Below, one piece after another: positions 45,777 through 55,697 of a stretch of DNA of 64,000 bases (position 1 is the first letter of the stretch; each line of letters opens with the position of its first letter). The stretch spans positions 186,001-250,000 of the forward strand of contig NZ_LT634361.1 in the NCBI RefSeq assembly GCF_900119795.1, written 5' to 3'. Source of the stretch: Tenacibaculum maritimum NCIMB 2154 (GTDB lineage Bacteria > Bacteroidota > Bacteroidia > Flavobacteriales > Flavobacteriaceae). The position numbers were made by a program, and so were the translations under genes. A model generated the notes under the pieces. It ran no database searches. It was not told the origin of the DNA and saw only the letters and a program-made list of their open reading frames with translations.

Positions 45777-47546
45777 ATGCAAAATAGGTTACTTGATCGT
45801 GTTTTATATCCTTCGGATCTTCGCAAATTATCTAAAAAGGAGCTCCCACAACTAGCTAAAGAATTGAGAGCTTTTATTATAGATATAGTTGCTACCAAAG
45901 AAGGGCATTTAGGAGCTAGTTTAGGAGTAGTGGAGCTAACGATAGCGTTGCATTATGTTTTGGATACTCCTAATGATATTTTAATATGGGATGTAGGACA
46001 TCAAGCTTATGGGCATAAAATCTTAACAGGAAGAAAGGATGTATTTCATACCAATCGTCAATTGGGAGGTATTTCTGGTTTTCCGAAAAGGAGCGAAAGT
46101 ATTTATGACGCTTTTGGGGTAGGACACTCTTCAACATCAATTTCAGCAGCTTTAGGAATGGCAATAGCAGCTAAAATTCAAAAAGTAGAAAAGCAGCATG
46201 TCGTAGTTATTGGTGATGCTTCTATAGCAAGCGGGATGGCATTTGAAGCATTAAACCATGCAGGAGATACTAATGCTAATTTATTGGTGATTTTAAATGA
46301 TAATGCAATAGGTATAGACCCTTCTGTTGGCGCATTAAAGGATTATTTGACTCGAATTAAATCAACGCGATCAGATATAGAGCAGCATAATATTTTTGAA
46401 GCATTGAATTTTGATTACTCGGGTCCAATTGATGGGCATAATTTTGAAGAACTTCTCTTAGAATTACATAGGCTTAAAACCGTTCAAGGCCCCAAATTTC
46501 TTCATATCATCACAACAAAAGGAAAAGGATTGAGACAAGCTGAAGAAGACCAAGTAAAATACCATGCTCCAGGTAAATTTGATAAGGTTTCAGGAGAGGT
46601 ATTGCCTAAAGAAAAAAATCAATATGCAAAATATCAAGATGTTTTTGGTGAAACAATTGTTGAATTAGCAAGAAAGAATGAGAAAATAGTAGGAATTACT
46701 CCAGCCATGTTAACAGGAAGTTCTCTAAAATTAATGTTAGATGTGTTTCCAGAACGTACGTTTGATGTAGGAATTGCGGAGCAGCATGCAGTAACTTTAG
46801 CAGCAGGAATGGCTATTGAAAATTTGATTCCATTTTGTAATATATATTCCACTTTCTTACAAAGGTCATACGATCAAATAATTCATGATGTAGCATTACA
46901 AAATGTGCCTGTTATTTTTTGTTTGGATAGAGCTGGATTAGTAGGGGAAGATGGAGCAACACATCATGGGGTTTTTGATTTAGCATATTTAAGATGCATT
47001 CCAAACTTGATTATTTTTGCACCTAGAAACGAAATAGAACTAAGAAATATATTATATACTGCACAACTTGGTCTCAATCATCCTATAGCAATCAGATACC
47101 CTAGAGGAAGAGGTAAAATAAAAGATTGGAAGCGTCCTTTTAAAAAGGTAGAAATTGGTAAAGGAGAGCTTCTAAAAGAAGGAAATAAAATAGCAATACT
47201 ATCAGTGGGAAGTATAGCAGAAAATGTGTTTAAGGCTATAAAATCATTAACAAGAGATAGCCACATAGCTCATTATGATATGCGTTTTATAAAACCGTTG
47301 GATACTACTTTACTTAAAGAAATTTTTAGCAGATTTACTAGCATCATTACTATTGAAGATGGAACGATAACTGGAGGTTTTGGAAGTGCAATATTAGAGG
47401 CGGCGGCAGAAAATAATTTTAAAGGGAAAATAAAAACTCTTGGAATTCCCGATAAGTTCATACATCATGGTACCACAGAAGCGTTGCACCGCATTTGTAA
47501 AATTGATAGCAACGCTATTAAGCTAGTGATAGAAAGTATTGAATAA
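45777..47546 (+). CDS. dxs: 1-deoxy-D-xylulose-5-phosphate synthase
   Basis: Thiamine-diphosphate enzyme joining pyruvate and glyceraldehyde-3-phosphate, the first step of the MEP isoprenoid pathway. With the ATG at 45777 it has 589 residues. The conserved N terminus has EGHLGASLGVVELTIALHYV, the GDG-type TPP/Mg motif reads GDASIASGMAFEALN, and the transketolase pyrimidine domain (DVGIAEQHAVTLAAGMA) and C-terminal domain follow. The start choice is set by the promoter element described upstream. A long gene-free stretch follows. Confidence 0.96.
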   Translation: MQNRLLDRVLYPSDLRKLSKKELPQLAKELRAFIIDIVATKEGHLGASLGVVELTIALHYVLDTPNDILIWDVGHQAYGHKILTGRKDVFHTNRQLGGISGFPKRSESIYDAFGVGHSSTSISAALGMAIAAKIQKVEKQHVVVIGDASIASGMAFEALNHAGDTNANLLVILNDNAIGIDPSVGALKDYLTRIKSTRSDIEQHNIFEALNFDYSGPIDGHNFEELLLELHRLKTVQGPKFLHIITTKGKGLRQAEEDQVKYHAPGKFDKVSGEVLPKEKNQYAKYQDVFGETIVELARKNEKIVGITPAMLTGSSLKLMLDVFPERTFDVGIAEQHAVTLAAGMAIENLIPFCNIYSTFLQRSYDQIIHDVALQNVPVIFCLDRAGLVGEDGATHHGVFDLAYLRCIPNLIIFAPRNEIELRNILYTAQLGLNHPIAIRYPRGRGKIKDWKRPFKKVEIGKGELLKEGNKIAILSVGSIAENVFKAIKSLTRDSHIAHYDMRFIKPLDTTLLKEIFSRFTSIITIEDGTITGGFGSAILEAAAENNFKGKIKTLGIPDKFIHHGTTEALHRICKIDSNAIKLVIESIE

Positions 47547-47910
47547 ATAAAAATTTTTTGCGAATAAAATGTAACTTTGTTCATTGTAAAACACGGTTTG
47601 TTATTTGGAATTGCCGAAATAGAAAATCTTTTTCTTTTAAGTTAATTTCAACTTGTAACATATCACATAATTTTAACCCCTTCTAAAATAGCTTTTACAG
47701 AAAATGAATAATCGACATACATAATACTTCTATTTAGAATAATCATACTACACAAAAGTCGGTTTTAGATTTTGAATATAACAAACTAAGACTATAGAGA
47801 AAAGGAGGGGATCCTATTCCTTTAGATTTTATTGTCCAAAATTACATGCTTTCACATCTAAATTGGATCTTTAGTTCTAAAGTAAAAATGTAAACAATTA
47901 CTTTAACACT
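47547..47910. other. Gene-free 364-base stretch before the cytochrome c peroxidase gene
   Basis: No frame of useful length on either strand. TAACTTTG (47572-47579) is an exact TAnnTTTG match about 330 bases ahead of the peroxidase ATG, so a long leader is possible. Downstream are a short GAGGGGATCC-type element (47815 region) and AT-rich sequence. I do not recognise a known riboswitch fold. Confidence 0.5.
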
Positions 47911-49248
47911 ATGAATAAACTATTATTTATCACATCGCTTACTACGACCTTACTGTCCTGTAGTAAAGAAGAACATTATGATCCAATTTCTAAAATTGAT
48001 GCGAAGCTAGAATCGTTATTATCTGAAAGATCCGGAGGCTTAGGGAAATACTACTATGTTTTACCTAAGAGCAATGAATATTCAAAAATACCTCAAGACC
48101 CTAGAAACCCTATTACAAAAGCAAAAGTTAATTTAGGTAAAATGCTCTTTCATGAAACAGGTTTAGGTCAAAAACCAAAAAAAGAGGAAGGTAGAGGCAC
48201 GTATTCTTGCGCTAGTTGCCATCATGCTAAAGGAGGGTTTCAAGCTACTTTAAGGCAAGGTATTGGAGATGGAGGAATAGGGTTTGGGCTTACAGGAGAA
48301 TCAAGAACTAAAAGTGCTAATTATACTAATGAATTGGTAGATGTACAGCCAATAAAATCGCCCTCTGCTTTGAATGGAGCCTATCAAAAGGTTACGCTTT
48401 GGAATGGCCAATTTGGTGCTACAGGTATGAATGCTAATACGCAAAGTCAGTGGATAGATGGAACACCTAAAGAAACAAATAAGCTAGGATATGAAGGATT
48501 GGAAACTCAAGCTATCGCAGGATTAAAAGTTCATAGATTTCTAGTAAACAAACCTTTAATGGATGCATTGGGCTATACACCTTTTTTTGATAAAGCTTTT
48601 CCTGATATAGAGGAGAGTAAAAGATATAGTTTTGAGATAGCAGGTTTAGCAATAGCTGCTTATGAAAGAACAATTTTAGCAAATGAAGCGCCGTTTCAAA
48701 AATGGTTAAGAGGAGATGTAAATAGTATGTCTGAGAAAGAGAAAAAAGGAGCTGTTTTATTTTTTGAAAAAGCAAAGTGTTATGAATGTCATAACGGTTC
48801 AGCGTTAAATTCTATGAGCTTTATGGCGCTTGGTATGAAAGACTTAATGGGAGTGGGTATTTTGGGAAAACCAGTAGATGAAGCAACGAAGAAGGGTAGA
48901 GGAGGTTTTACAAAAAATGCAGAAGATGATTATAAATTCAAAGTACCTCAGCTATATAGCATTGTATATAATGGTTTTTATGGGCATGGTTCTTCGTTTA
49001 GTTCAGTGAAAGAGGTTATTGAATATAAGAATAAAGCGGTAAAAGAGAATATAGAAGTTCCTGATAATAAATTAGATGCAAGATTTAAGCCACTTAATTT
49101 ATCAGAAGAAGAAATAGATTTGTTAACGTTATTTATTGAAAAGAGTTTGAACGATAGTGATCTGGATCGTTATGTTCCAGAAAGAGTTTTATCAAATAAC
49201 TGTATTCCTAATAATGATGTAAAATCGCAACAGGAAATTTGTAATTAA
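47911..49248 (+). CDS. Di-haem cytochrome c peroxidase lipoprotein
   Basis: A 445-residue MauG/CcpA-type peroxidase that reduces hydrogen peroxide, or oxidises a partner, with two c-type haems. The N terminus carries a lipobox (TTLLSC, Cys17), so it is a lipoprotein. Two CXXCH motifs are visible: CASCHH (about residue 103) and CYECHN (about 290). The family second-haem region QLYSIVYNGFYGHGSSFSSV follows. Start ATG 47911. It is single, with a long upstream gap and a strong terminator. Confidence 0.93.
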   Translation: MNKLLFITSLTTTLLSCSKEEHYDPISKIDAKLESLLSERSGGLGKYYYVLPKSNEYSKIPQDPRNPITKAKVNLGKMLFHETGLGQKPKKEEGRGTYSCASCHHAKGGFQATLRQGIGDGGIGFGLTGESRTKSANYTNELVDVQPIKSPSALNGAYQKVTLWNGQFGATGMNANTQSQWIDGTPKETNKLGYEGLETQAIAGLKVHRFLVNKPLMDALGYTPFFDKAFPDIEESKRYSFEIAGLAIAAYERTILANEAPFQKWLRGDVNSMSEKEKKGAVLFFEKAKCYECHNGSALNSMSFMALGMKDLMGVGILGKPVDEATKKGRGGFTKNAEDDYKFKVPQLYSIVYNGFYGHGSSFSSVKEVIEYKNKAVKENIEVPDNKLDARFKPLNLSEEEIDLLTLFIEKSLNDSDLDRYVPERVLSNNCIPNNDVKSQQEICN

Positions 49249-49254
49249 AAAATA

Positions 49255-49288
49255 AAAAAATAGCACTTAACTAAAGTGCTATTTTTTT
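49255..49288 (+). terminator. Terminator after the cytochrome c peroxidase gene
   Basis: AAAATAGCACTT pairs with AAGTGCTATTTT around AACTA, then Ts. Confidence 0.88.
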
Positions 49289-49333
49289 GTTTTATATTTT
49301 CGTATAAATTTTTTAATAAAAAGTCCCCTTAAT

Positions 49334-49825
49334 TTATTCAACATTGAATGTAATAGGAAGCGTATAACCAACTCTTACGGCCTTACCTTTTTGCTTTCCA
49401 GGAATCATTGGAGGAATTAATTTAGCAACTCTAATTGCTTCCGCCTTTAATTTAGGGTGAGGAGCTCTGGCAACGATATCTTCAACATTTCCTGTTTTTC
49501 CTATTTTGAATTGAAGATAAATTCTTTTTTTACCAGGGGGTAAAATAGATACACATTGTTCTTCTTCTTTTTTAGTTTTCTCATTATAAACCATCTCTTT
49601 TTTTAAGCAATTGGCTATAGCAACGTCAAAATGTTTTCGAATATGTCTTGTCATCCCTAGATTTAAGCATCGTTTTTTTTCTTTATTGTTTAGAAGTGAG
49701 TCACATCCATAGAAGGTAGGAGCTTCATCAATAATTGAAAAAGGTACATCTTTTATAGGCTCATTAGTTTGAGCTTGCGCGAATGATAAAATGAATGAAG
49801 TAAATAATAATAATAGCTTTTTCAT
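49334..49825 (-). CDS. TonB C-terminal domain protein, exported
   Basis: A 163-residue protein starting at ATG 49825 (MKKLLLLFTSFILSFAQAQ), which opens a cleavable signal peptide. Upstream residues in the frame are not signal-like. The C-terminal 80 residues fit the TonB C-terminal fold: KRIYLQFKIGKTGNVEDIVA and then RVGYTLPITFNVE. It lacks the N-terminal membrane helix and proline-rich spacer of an energy transducer, so it is probably a periplasmic TonB-like protein rather than TonB itself. Confidence 0.82.
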   Translation of the reverse strand: MKKLLLLFTSFILSFAQAQTNEPIKDVPFSIIDEAPTFYGCDSLLNNKEKKRCLNLGMTRHIRKHFDVAIANCLKKEMVYNEKTKKEEEQCVSILPPGKKRIYLQFKIGKTGNVEDIVARAPHPKLKAEAIRVAKLIPPMIPGKQKGKAVRVGYTLPITFNVE

Positions 49826-49852
49826 AGAATATAAATTGATTTGTTTAATGAA

Positions 49853-49880
49853 AAAGGTGAATCTAGAGAGATTCACCTTT
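49853..49880 (-). terminator. Terminator of the ATP synthase operon
   Basis: AAAGGTGAATCT (49853-49864) pairs perfectly with AGATTCACCTTT (49869-49880). Read on the minus strand it follows the atpG stop and ends in Ts. Confidence 0.88.
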
Positions 49881-49900
49881 ATGATATATGTAAAATTATA

Positions 49901-50761
49901 TTAATTGTTCAGAGCTTCTGCACCGCCAACAATTTCTAAGATCTCATTAGTAATTGCAGCTTGACGAGCTTTGTTATAAGTTAATAGCAGCTCATCACGT
50001 AATTCGGTAGCATTATCAGTTGCTTTATGCATTGCAGTCATACGTGCACCATGCTCAGAAGCAAAACTATCTCTAATGGCTTTATAAAGCTGTGTTTTTA
50101 GAGATTTAGGTATTAAAGCAAGTACAATTTCTTCTTTAGAAGGGTCAAAAATATAATCTAAGTTAGTGTTCTTATCACTTTGTACAGGTTCAATAGGCAA
50201 GAATTGTTCTACTTGAGGTATTTGAGTAGCAGCATTCTTAAATTGGTTATAAACAACCTCTATTTTATCATAGCTTCCGTCAACATACAAATTCATTAGC
50301 TTTTCTGCTATTTCAGAAACATTTTCGAAAGTTAAGTCGTCAAAAATATCGTTTTTATTTTCAATGACATTATATTGCTTTGATAAAATATCATTTCCTT
50401 TTTTACCAATAGTAAGAAGATCTACAGAAACATTAGAATAATTATTTTCGATAGTTTTAATAGTCTCCTTTATGATGGATGAGTTAAAACCACCACACAA
50501 TCCTCTATTAGAAGTTACCACAACTATTAGTACTTTGCTTACTTCTCTTGTTGTTGAATATGCGCTACTAGCATCGCTATCTAATGTAGCACTTAAACTT
50601 TGTAATAACTCTGTAAGCTTAGACGAATAAGGGCGCATTGCTGTAATTGCATCTTGGGCTTTTTTCAACTTTGCAGCAGATACCATTTTCATGGCTGATG
50701 TAATTTGCATTGTTGATTTTATAGAAGTAATTCTGTTACGTATCTCTTTTAAGTTTGCCAT
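49901..50761 (-). CDS. atpG: ATP synthase subunit gamma
   Basis: Central rotor stalk of the F1 motor, 286 residues from ATG 50761 (MANLKEIRNRITSIKSTMQI). The frame extends further upstream to 50779 but the added residues do not fit the family. The conserved N-terminal helix, the GLCGGFNSSI signature and the C-terminal helix (MHKATDNATELRDELLLTYN) are present. Last gene of the operon. Between it and atpA lies a strong inverted repeat. Confidence 0.96.
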   Translation of the reverse strand: MANLKEIRNRITSIKSTMQITSAMKMVSAAKLKKAQDAITAMRPYSSKLTELLQSLSATLDSDASSAYSTTREVSKVLIVVVTSNRGLCGGFNSSIIKETIKTIENNYSNVSVDLLTIGKKGNDILSKQYNVIENKNDIFDDLTFENVSEIAEKLMNLYVDGSYDKIEVVYNQFKNAATQIPQVEQFLPIEPVQSDKNTNLDYIFDPSKEEIVLALIPKSLKTQLYKAIRDSFASEHGARMTAMHKATDNATELRDELLLTYNKARQAAITNEILEIVGGAEALNN

Positions 50762-50781
50762 ACAAATTGTGTTTAGCATTG

Positions 50782-50822
50782 AGTATTGAGTATTGAGAAC
50801 TTACCGCTCAATACTCAATACT
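50782..50822 (-). repeat. Inverted repeat between atpA and atpG
   Basis: Two perfect 16-base arms (50782-50797 and 50807-50822), each made of tandem GTATTGA units, flank a 9-base spacer. The RNA would form a stable stem-loop in the intercistronic region of the operon. Confidence 0.85.
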
Positions 50823-50834
50823 AAAAATCTTTTA

Positions 50835-52415
50835 TTAAGCTGAAAATTTAGCTGAAATTTCTTTAGCAGCAGCAGTTAAGGTATTGGTAGCCTCGTCAGT
50901 TAATTTACCTGCTTTTAAAGTGTCTAAAGTATCTCTATGCTTTGCATTTAAATACTCTAAATAATCTCTTTCGAACTCTTTTACTTTATTTACAGGAACA
51001 TCTTTTAACAAGTTTTTAGATCCTGCGTAAATAATAGCGATTTGATCTTCTACCGTATAAGGATCATTTTGAGCTTGCTTCAATATTTCAACATTACGTT
51101 GACCTTTTGAAATTACGTTCATTGTAGCGGCATCTAAATCAGAACCAAATTTAGCAAAAGCTTCTAATTCACGGAATTGAGCTTGATCTAATTTTAAAGT
51201 ACCAGATACTTTTTTCATCGATTTAATTTGTGCATTACCCCCAACACGAGATACAGAAATACCTACGTTAATTGCCGGGCGAACACCTGAGTTAAATAAA
51301 TCTGATTCTAAGAAAATTTGTCCATCAGTAATTGAAATTACGTTTGTTGGAATATATGCCGAAACGTCTCCTGCTTGGGTTTCAATAATAGGCAATGCCG
51401 TTAAAGAACCTCCTCCTTTTACCTTATTCTTTAAAGAGCTAGGTAAATCGTTCATTTCTTTAGCGATAGCATCATCATTAATCACTTTTGCAGCACGTTC
51501 TAATAACCTTGAGTGTAAGTAAAATACATCTCCAGGATATGCCTCACGTCCTGGTGGTCTTCTTAATAATAAAGATACCTCACGATAAGCTACCGCTTGC
51601 TTTGATAAGTCATCATAAATAATTAATGCTGGTCTTCCTGTATCACGGAAGTACTCTCCAATAGCAGCCCCTGCAAATGGTGCATATACTTGCATTGGTG
51701 CAGGATCAGATGCATTTGCAGCAACGATAGTTGTATAAGCCAAGGCTCCTTTTTCTTCTAGTGTGTTAGCAATAGCCGCAACTGTAGAAGCCTTTTGACC
51801 GATAGCTACATAGATACAATAAACAGGCTGTCCTGCATCATAAAATTCTTTTTGATTTAAGATAGTATCAATAGCAACAGTTGATTTACCTGTTTGACGG
51901 TCACCAATGATTAGCTCACGTTGACCACGACCTACAGGAATCATTGCATCAATAGATTTGATACCAGTTTGCATTGGCTCTGTTACAGGCTCTCTATAAA
52001 TAACTCCAGGAGCTTTACGCTCTAGAGGCATTTCAAAAGTTTCTCCTTCAATAGGACCTTTACCATCAATAGGTTGCCCAAGAGTATTTACTACACGTCC
52101 TACAATTCCTTCTCCAGCTTTTAAAGAAGCAATACGCTCAGTACGTTTTACTGTAGATCCTTCTCTTACTGATGTTGAAGCTCCTAATAGTACAACACCC
52201 GCATTATCTTCTTCTAAGTTTAATACGATTCCCTCTAATCCGTTTTCGAACTCTACTAACTCTCCATATTGTACATTAGATAAACCATAAACACGAGCAA
52301 TACCATCACCTACTTGTAATACTGTACCTACTTCGTTTAATGTAGCTTTTGCTTCGAAATTTGTTAATTGTTCCTTTAAAATTGCTGATACTTCAGCTGG
52401 TTTAATTGCTGCCAT
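50835..52415 (-). CDS. atpA: ATP synthase subunit alpha
   Basis: Non-catalytic F1 subunit, 526 residues. N-terminal beta domain, then the nucleotide-binding domain with Walker [10 protein letters not shown] and the [16 protein letters not shown] stretch, and the C-terminal helical domain. The arginine-finger signature [14 protein letters not shown] is present. Start at ATG 52415. The catalytic beta subunit gene (atpD) and atpC are not in this operon. Confidence 0.97.
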   Translation of the reverse strand: MAAIKPAEVSAILKEQLTNFEAKATLNEVGTVLQVGDGIARVYGLSNVQYGELVEFENGLEGIVLNLEEDNAGVVLLGASTSVREGSTVKRTERIASLKAGEGIVGRVVNTLGQPIDGKGPIEGETFEMPLERKAPGVIYREPVTEPMQTGIKSIDAMIPVGRGQRELIIGDRQTGKSTVAIDTILNQKEFYDAGQPVYCIYVAIGQKASTVAAIANTLEEKGALAYTTIVAANASDPAPMQVYAPFAGAAIGEYFRDTGRPALIIYDDLSKQAVAYREVSLLLRRPPGREAYPGDVFYLHSRLLERAAKVINDDAIAKEMNDLPSSLKNKVKGGGSLTALPIIETQAGDVSAYIPTNVISITDGQIFLESDLFNSGVRPAINVGISVSRVGGNAQIKSMKKVSGTLKLDQAQFRELEAFAKFGSDLDAATMNVISKGQRNVEILKQAQNDPYTVEDQIAIIYAGSKNLLKDVPVNKVKEFERDYLEYLNAKHRDTLDTLKAGKLTDEATNTLTAAAKEISAKFSA

Positions 52416-52436
52416 CTTTTCTAATTTGATGTATAA

Positions 52437-52994
52437 TTAAATTTTTGGAATGTAATGACTGTTGTCAAATTCTCTTCTCAATTCATTAAAATGGTTAGAT
52501 ATACTTGCATCGTATTGCACGTCTCCAACACGTAATATAAACCCTCCTAAAATAGATGGGTTTACAATATTTTCTATACTAGCGCTATTTCCTGTAAGAG
52601 TTACAATTTTAGCGTGTATTTTTTCTTCTAATTCTTTAGTTAAAGGTACTGCTGTAGTAACTTTAGCTACCTGTATATTTTTATGATAATCGTAAATAAC
52701 ACCGTATTGCTTAGCAATAGACGCTAACATAACCATACGTTTGTTGTCTTCTAACAATCCAAACAAACCTTTAACTACATTATTTACTTTATCTCCGAAA
52801 AGAGCGTTTAAAACTCTTTTTTTATCGGCTGCTTTTATTACAGGGCTTTTTAGCATTGCATCTAAATCAGCGTTTTCAGAGATAGTACTTACAATTAAGT
52901 TAAAATTGTCATTTACTTCAGTTGCTACTCCTGAATCTTTAGCTAAATTTAAGATAGCTTTTGCATAACGTAATGCTGGTCTTGCTCCTTTCAT
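52437..52994 (-). CDS. atpH: ATP synthase subunit delta
   Basis: Peripheral-stalk subunit that joins F1 to the b dimer. 185 residues, with the N-terminal six-helix bundle start (RYAKAILNLAKDSGV) and the C-terminal signature region (NPSILGGFILRVGDVQYDAS). It lies 21 bases before atpA and 7 bases after atpF in transcription order. Confidence 0.95.
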   Translation of the reverse strand: MKGARPALRYAKAILNLAKDSGVATEVNDNFNLIVSTISENADLDAMLKSPVIKAADKKRVLNALFGDKVNNVVKGLFGLLEDNKRMVMLASIAKQYGVIYDYHKNIQVAKVTTAVPLTKELEEKIHAKIVTLTGNSASIENIVNPSILGGFILRVGDVQYDASISNHFNELRREFDNSHYIPKI

Positions 52995-53001
52995 AAAATG
53001 A

Positions 53002-53499
53002 TTAGTTTAAAGTAACCTCTTCTAACATACCTTCAACCAATTTTGCTTGTTCAGTTGGTGAAGCTAATTCTTTTTTCACTATTGTTTCCGCAATTCCTAT
53101 AGATAAATCAGCTACTTGCTTCTTTAAATGAGCCATTGCAGCTTGTTGCTCTTGTTGGATAGCTGTTTTTGCACTTTCAATCATTTTTGAAGCTTCAACA
53201 CCCGCTTCTTCTTTAGCATCAGAAATCATCTTTTCTTTAATTTCTCTAGCTTCTTTCATCATGGCATCTCTTTCAGCGCGTGCTTCTTTTAATAAACGAT
53301 CATTATCAGCTTGCAAATTTTGCATTTCTTTTTTTGCATTTTCTGCTTGATCTAATGCATTTTGAATTCCTTCTTCTCTCTCTGTTAAAGCTGCCATGAT
53401 TGGTTTCCAAGCAAATTTAATCATTAAGAAGATTAAGATTAACAAAATAACTGCTTGCATGATAAACAGTCCCGGTGAAAAATCGTCTAATAAATTCAT
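53002..53499 (-). CDS. atpF: ATP synthase subunit b
   Basis: Stator stalk of Fo, 165 residues. One N-terminal membrane helix (about 10-30, LFIMQAVILLILIFLMI), then a long charged helix rich in Glu, Lys and Ala that forms the coiled-coil stalk. Its position between atpE and atpH is canonical. Confidence 0.96.
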   Translation of the reverse strand: MNLLDDFSPGLFIMQAVILLILIFLMIKFAWKPIMAALTEREEGIQNALDQAENAKKEMQNLQADNDRLLKEARAERDAMMKEAREIKEKMISDAKEEAGVEASKMIESAKTAIQQEQQAAMAHLKKQVADLSIGIAETIVKKELASPTEQAKLVEGMLEEVTLN

Positions 53500-53602
53500 T
53501 TCTTTATTTATATAAAATTTTAATTCTTTTGTTTAATTTTTGAAATACATCCTGCAACCAACCGTTGCAGGAATATGTATTTCTCTTTGTTTTCTATGGA
53601 GA

Positions 53603-53803
<201 letters not shown>

Positions 53804-53837
53804 TTATATTAAATTAAACAAATTCTTAGTTACTAAA

Positions 53838-54956
53838 TTAATGATGGTCATGTTCTTCAACAGCCATTCCGATAAATAACGATGATAACATCGTAAAAAT
53901 AAATGCTTGTAAAAACGCTACTAAAATCTCAATAACAGAAATAAATAACGCTAATGCTAATGAAATACCTGTTGAACCAACAGCTCCAAACTGTGATTTT
54001 AGAGTAATCATCAAAGCGATTAAGCTCATTACTACAAAGTGCCCCGCAGTCATATTTGCAAACAAACGAATGAGTAATGAAAACGGTTTGGTAAGCATTC
54101 CTAATACTTCGATTGGAGCTAAAATAATTTTCATAGGAACAGGTACTCCTGGCATCCAGAAAATATGCTTCCAGTAATCTTTATTTCCACTAAACTGAAC
54201 GATAAAGAAGGTAAATAATGCCAAACATACTGTAACTGCAATTTGACCTGTTACATTAAAACCTATGGGCGTTAAACCTAGTAAGTTTAATATCCAGATA
54301 AAGAAAAATACAGTTAATAAAAAGCCCATGAATTTTCTGTAGTGCTTTTCTCCAATATTGGGCCTAGCTATTTCATCTCTCACATACAAAACTAAAGGTT
54401 CTAATACGCGTCCAAAACCTGTAGGAATTGCTCCTTTTTTATAACTTTTAGCTAAAGAGCCAAACCCTAACAATATTAAGATCCCCGCTAATAACATACC
54501 AAATACACTTTTAGTGATAGAAAAGTCTAATACCTTATGCGCATTTGTGGCATGATGAGTTTCGTCAAAGCTAACTTCAGAAGCACCATCATTTAGCTCG
54601 TATATTTTACTATGAATTTTAGTCAGTTTAACACCTCCCTTTTCTACAATCACATGACCATTGTCATTATGATGAAAAGCAGAAGACATAAAAGTCCTTA
54701 AGCCCTTGCTCGTCCAAACGATAACGGGTAAAGGAAAGCCAACATGCTTGCGCTTGCCTTCGTTACTTGTGTAAGAAAACAAAGCAAAGTCGTGAGAATC
54801 TGCTAAGTGATGCTTGATGTAGTTGTTAATGTCTTTTGGTGTATTAATTTGTCCTCCTTTTTCAGAAGAATTGCCTCCGCCAGCGAATGCTGTAAATGAA
54901 GTAAATACTATTGCTAATAATGCTAAAAACTTGATAGATTTTTTTGCTATCGCCAT
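53838..54956 (-). CDS. atpB: ATP synthase subunit a with long N-terminal exported extension
   Basis: Proton channel half of Fo, 372 residues from ATG 54956 (MAIAKKSIKFLALLAIVFTSFTAFAG), which looks like a signal peptide. An extended non-membrane region follows to about residue 140 before the usual helices. The essential Arg lies in the SLLIRLFANMTAGHFVV helix. The frame continues upstream to 55001, but the added residues lack signal character. N-terminal extensions of this kind occur in Bacteroidota AtpB. Confidence 0.95.
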   Translation of the reverse strand: MAIAKKSIKFLALLAIVFTSFTAFAGGGNSSEKGGQINTPKDINNYIKHHLADSHDFALFSYTSNEGKRKHVGFPLPVIVWTSKGLRTFMSSAFHHNDNGHVIVEKGGVKLTKIHSKIYELNDGASEVSFDETHHATNAHKVLDFSITKSVFGMLLAGILILLGFGSLAKSYKKGAIPTGFGRVLEPLVLYVRDEIARPNIGEKHYRKFMGFLLTVFFFIWILNLLGLTPIGFNVTGQIAVTVCLALFTFFIVQFSGNKDYWKHIFWMPGVPVPMKIILAPIEVLGMLTKPFSLLIRLFANMTAGHFVVMSLIALMITLKSQFGAVGSTGISLALALFISVIEILVAFLQAFIFTMLSSLFIGMAVEEHDHH

Positions 54957-55093
54957 ACCTTTTATAAATATAGAATTTATGCTCTCTGAATTTCCGTGCA
55001 AAGGTACACAATAAATTAAAACTACAAACGGTTTTTTAACTTAGTTTTTAAAGTAGCTAAATAGAAGCTTAAAACAAAGGAAGTAAAATAAAA

Positions 55094-55474
55094 CTATTTG
55101 TTATTCAATAGCTTTGATACGCCAATGGCTTCGATGATTAGAAAAAGGAACAGCGGAATGACCAAGGAAAATCGTTCTATTTTAGTTAAAGAGTCGTTGG
55201 CAAAGACAGATGCTTTGAACAAGAGAACAAAGAAACCGATTTTTAAAAAAATGGAAGCTAAGTAAGCATAGCCTGCTTGGTTGGGTAGTTTTTCGGAAAT
55301 TAAAACAACGATGCTGTAAATGAGTACTGCTGAAAATGCATGAAAAACATATAAGCTTAATAAAGAGAAAGATAGGAGGTTGTTGTTAGAAGTTACCATA
55401 TACTCATGAGAAAAATAGCTAATAACAAAAAACAATACAATTGTTATTAGAAAACGAAATATGTTCTTAATCAT
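55094..55474 (-). CDS. DUF6168-like small membrane protein in the atp operon
   Basis: A 126-residue protein with four predicted membrane helices, occupying the usual AtpI position. It resembles DUF6168 proteins found just before atpB in Flavobacteriia, a match I recall rather than can check. A role in ATP synthase assembly is possible but unproven. It overlaps the atpZ gene by eight bases. Confidence 0.72.
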   Translation of the reverse strand: MIKNIFRFLITIVLFFVISYFSHEYMVTSNNNLLSFSLLSLYVFHAFSAVLIYSIVVLISEKLPNQAGYAYLASIFLKIGFFVLLFKASVFANDSLTKIERFSLVIPLFLFLIIEAIGVSKLLNNK

Positions 55475-55697
55475 TTTCTTGAGAAATTTTAGTAACCTGC
55501 CTTATCACAGAAAACATAGCGGCAAAAACCGCTATTAGTGTGCAAATTTTAGTGTATAGTTGATTTTCGTTTGGATATTTGTTGTCTAGCCATTCGCCCA
55601 ATAAACTTCCTGCGTAAATAGTAATTCCTATTTGGAAGGCTATTCCTGTAAATCGTATGTATTTACTAAGCGGTTTTCTCTTGGAGTTTTCGCTCAT
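55467..55697 (-). CDS. atpZ: AtpZ/AtpI family protein
   Basis: A 76-residue protein with two membrane helices and a conserved GSLLGEWLDNKYPNE loop between them. Family members assist Fo assembly or divalent cation handling. It overlaps bactofilin by 31 bases at its 5' end and the DUF6168 gene by eight at its 3' end, so all are co-translated. Confidence 0.88.
   Translation of the reverse strand: MSENSKRKPLSKYIRFTGIAFQIGITIYAGSLLGEWLDNKYPNENQLYTKICTLIAVFAAMFSVIRQVTKISQEND

Noticed and set aside
50782-50822. CRISPR-like repeats
   Set aside because: The unit is a single short inverted repeat made of GTATTGA copies with no spacers and no cas genes.
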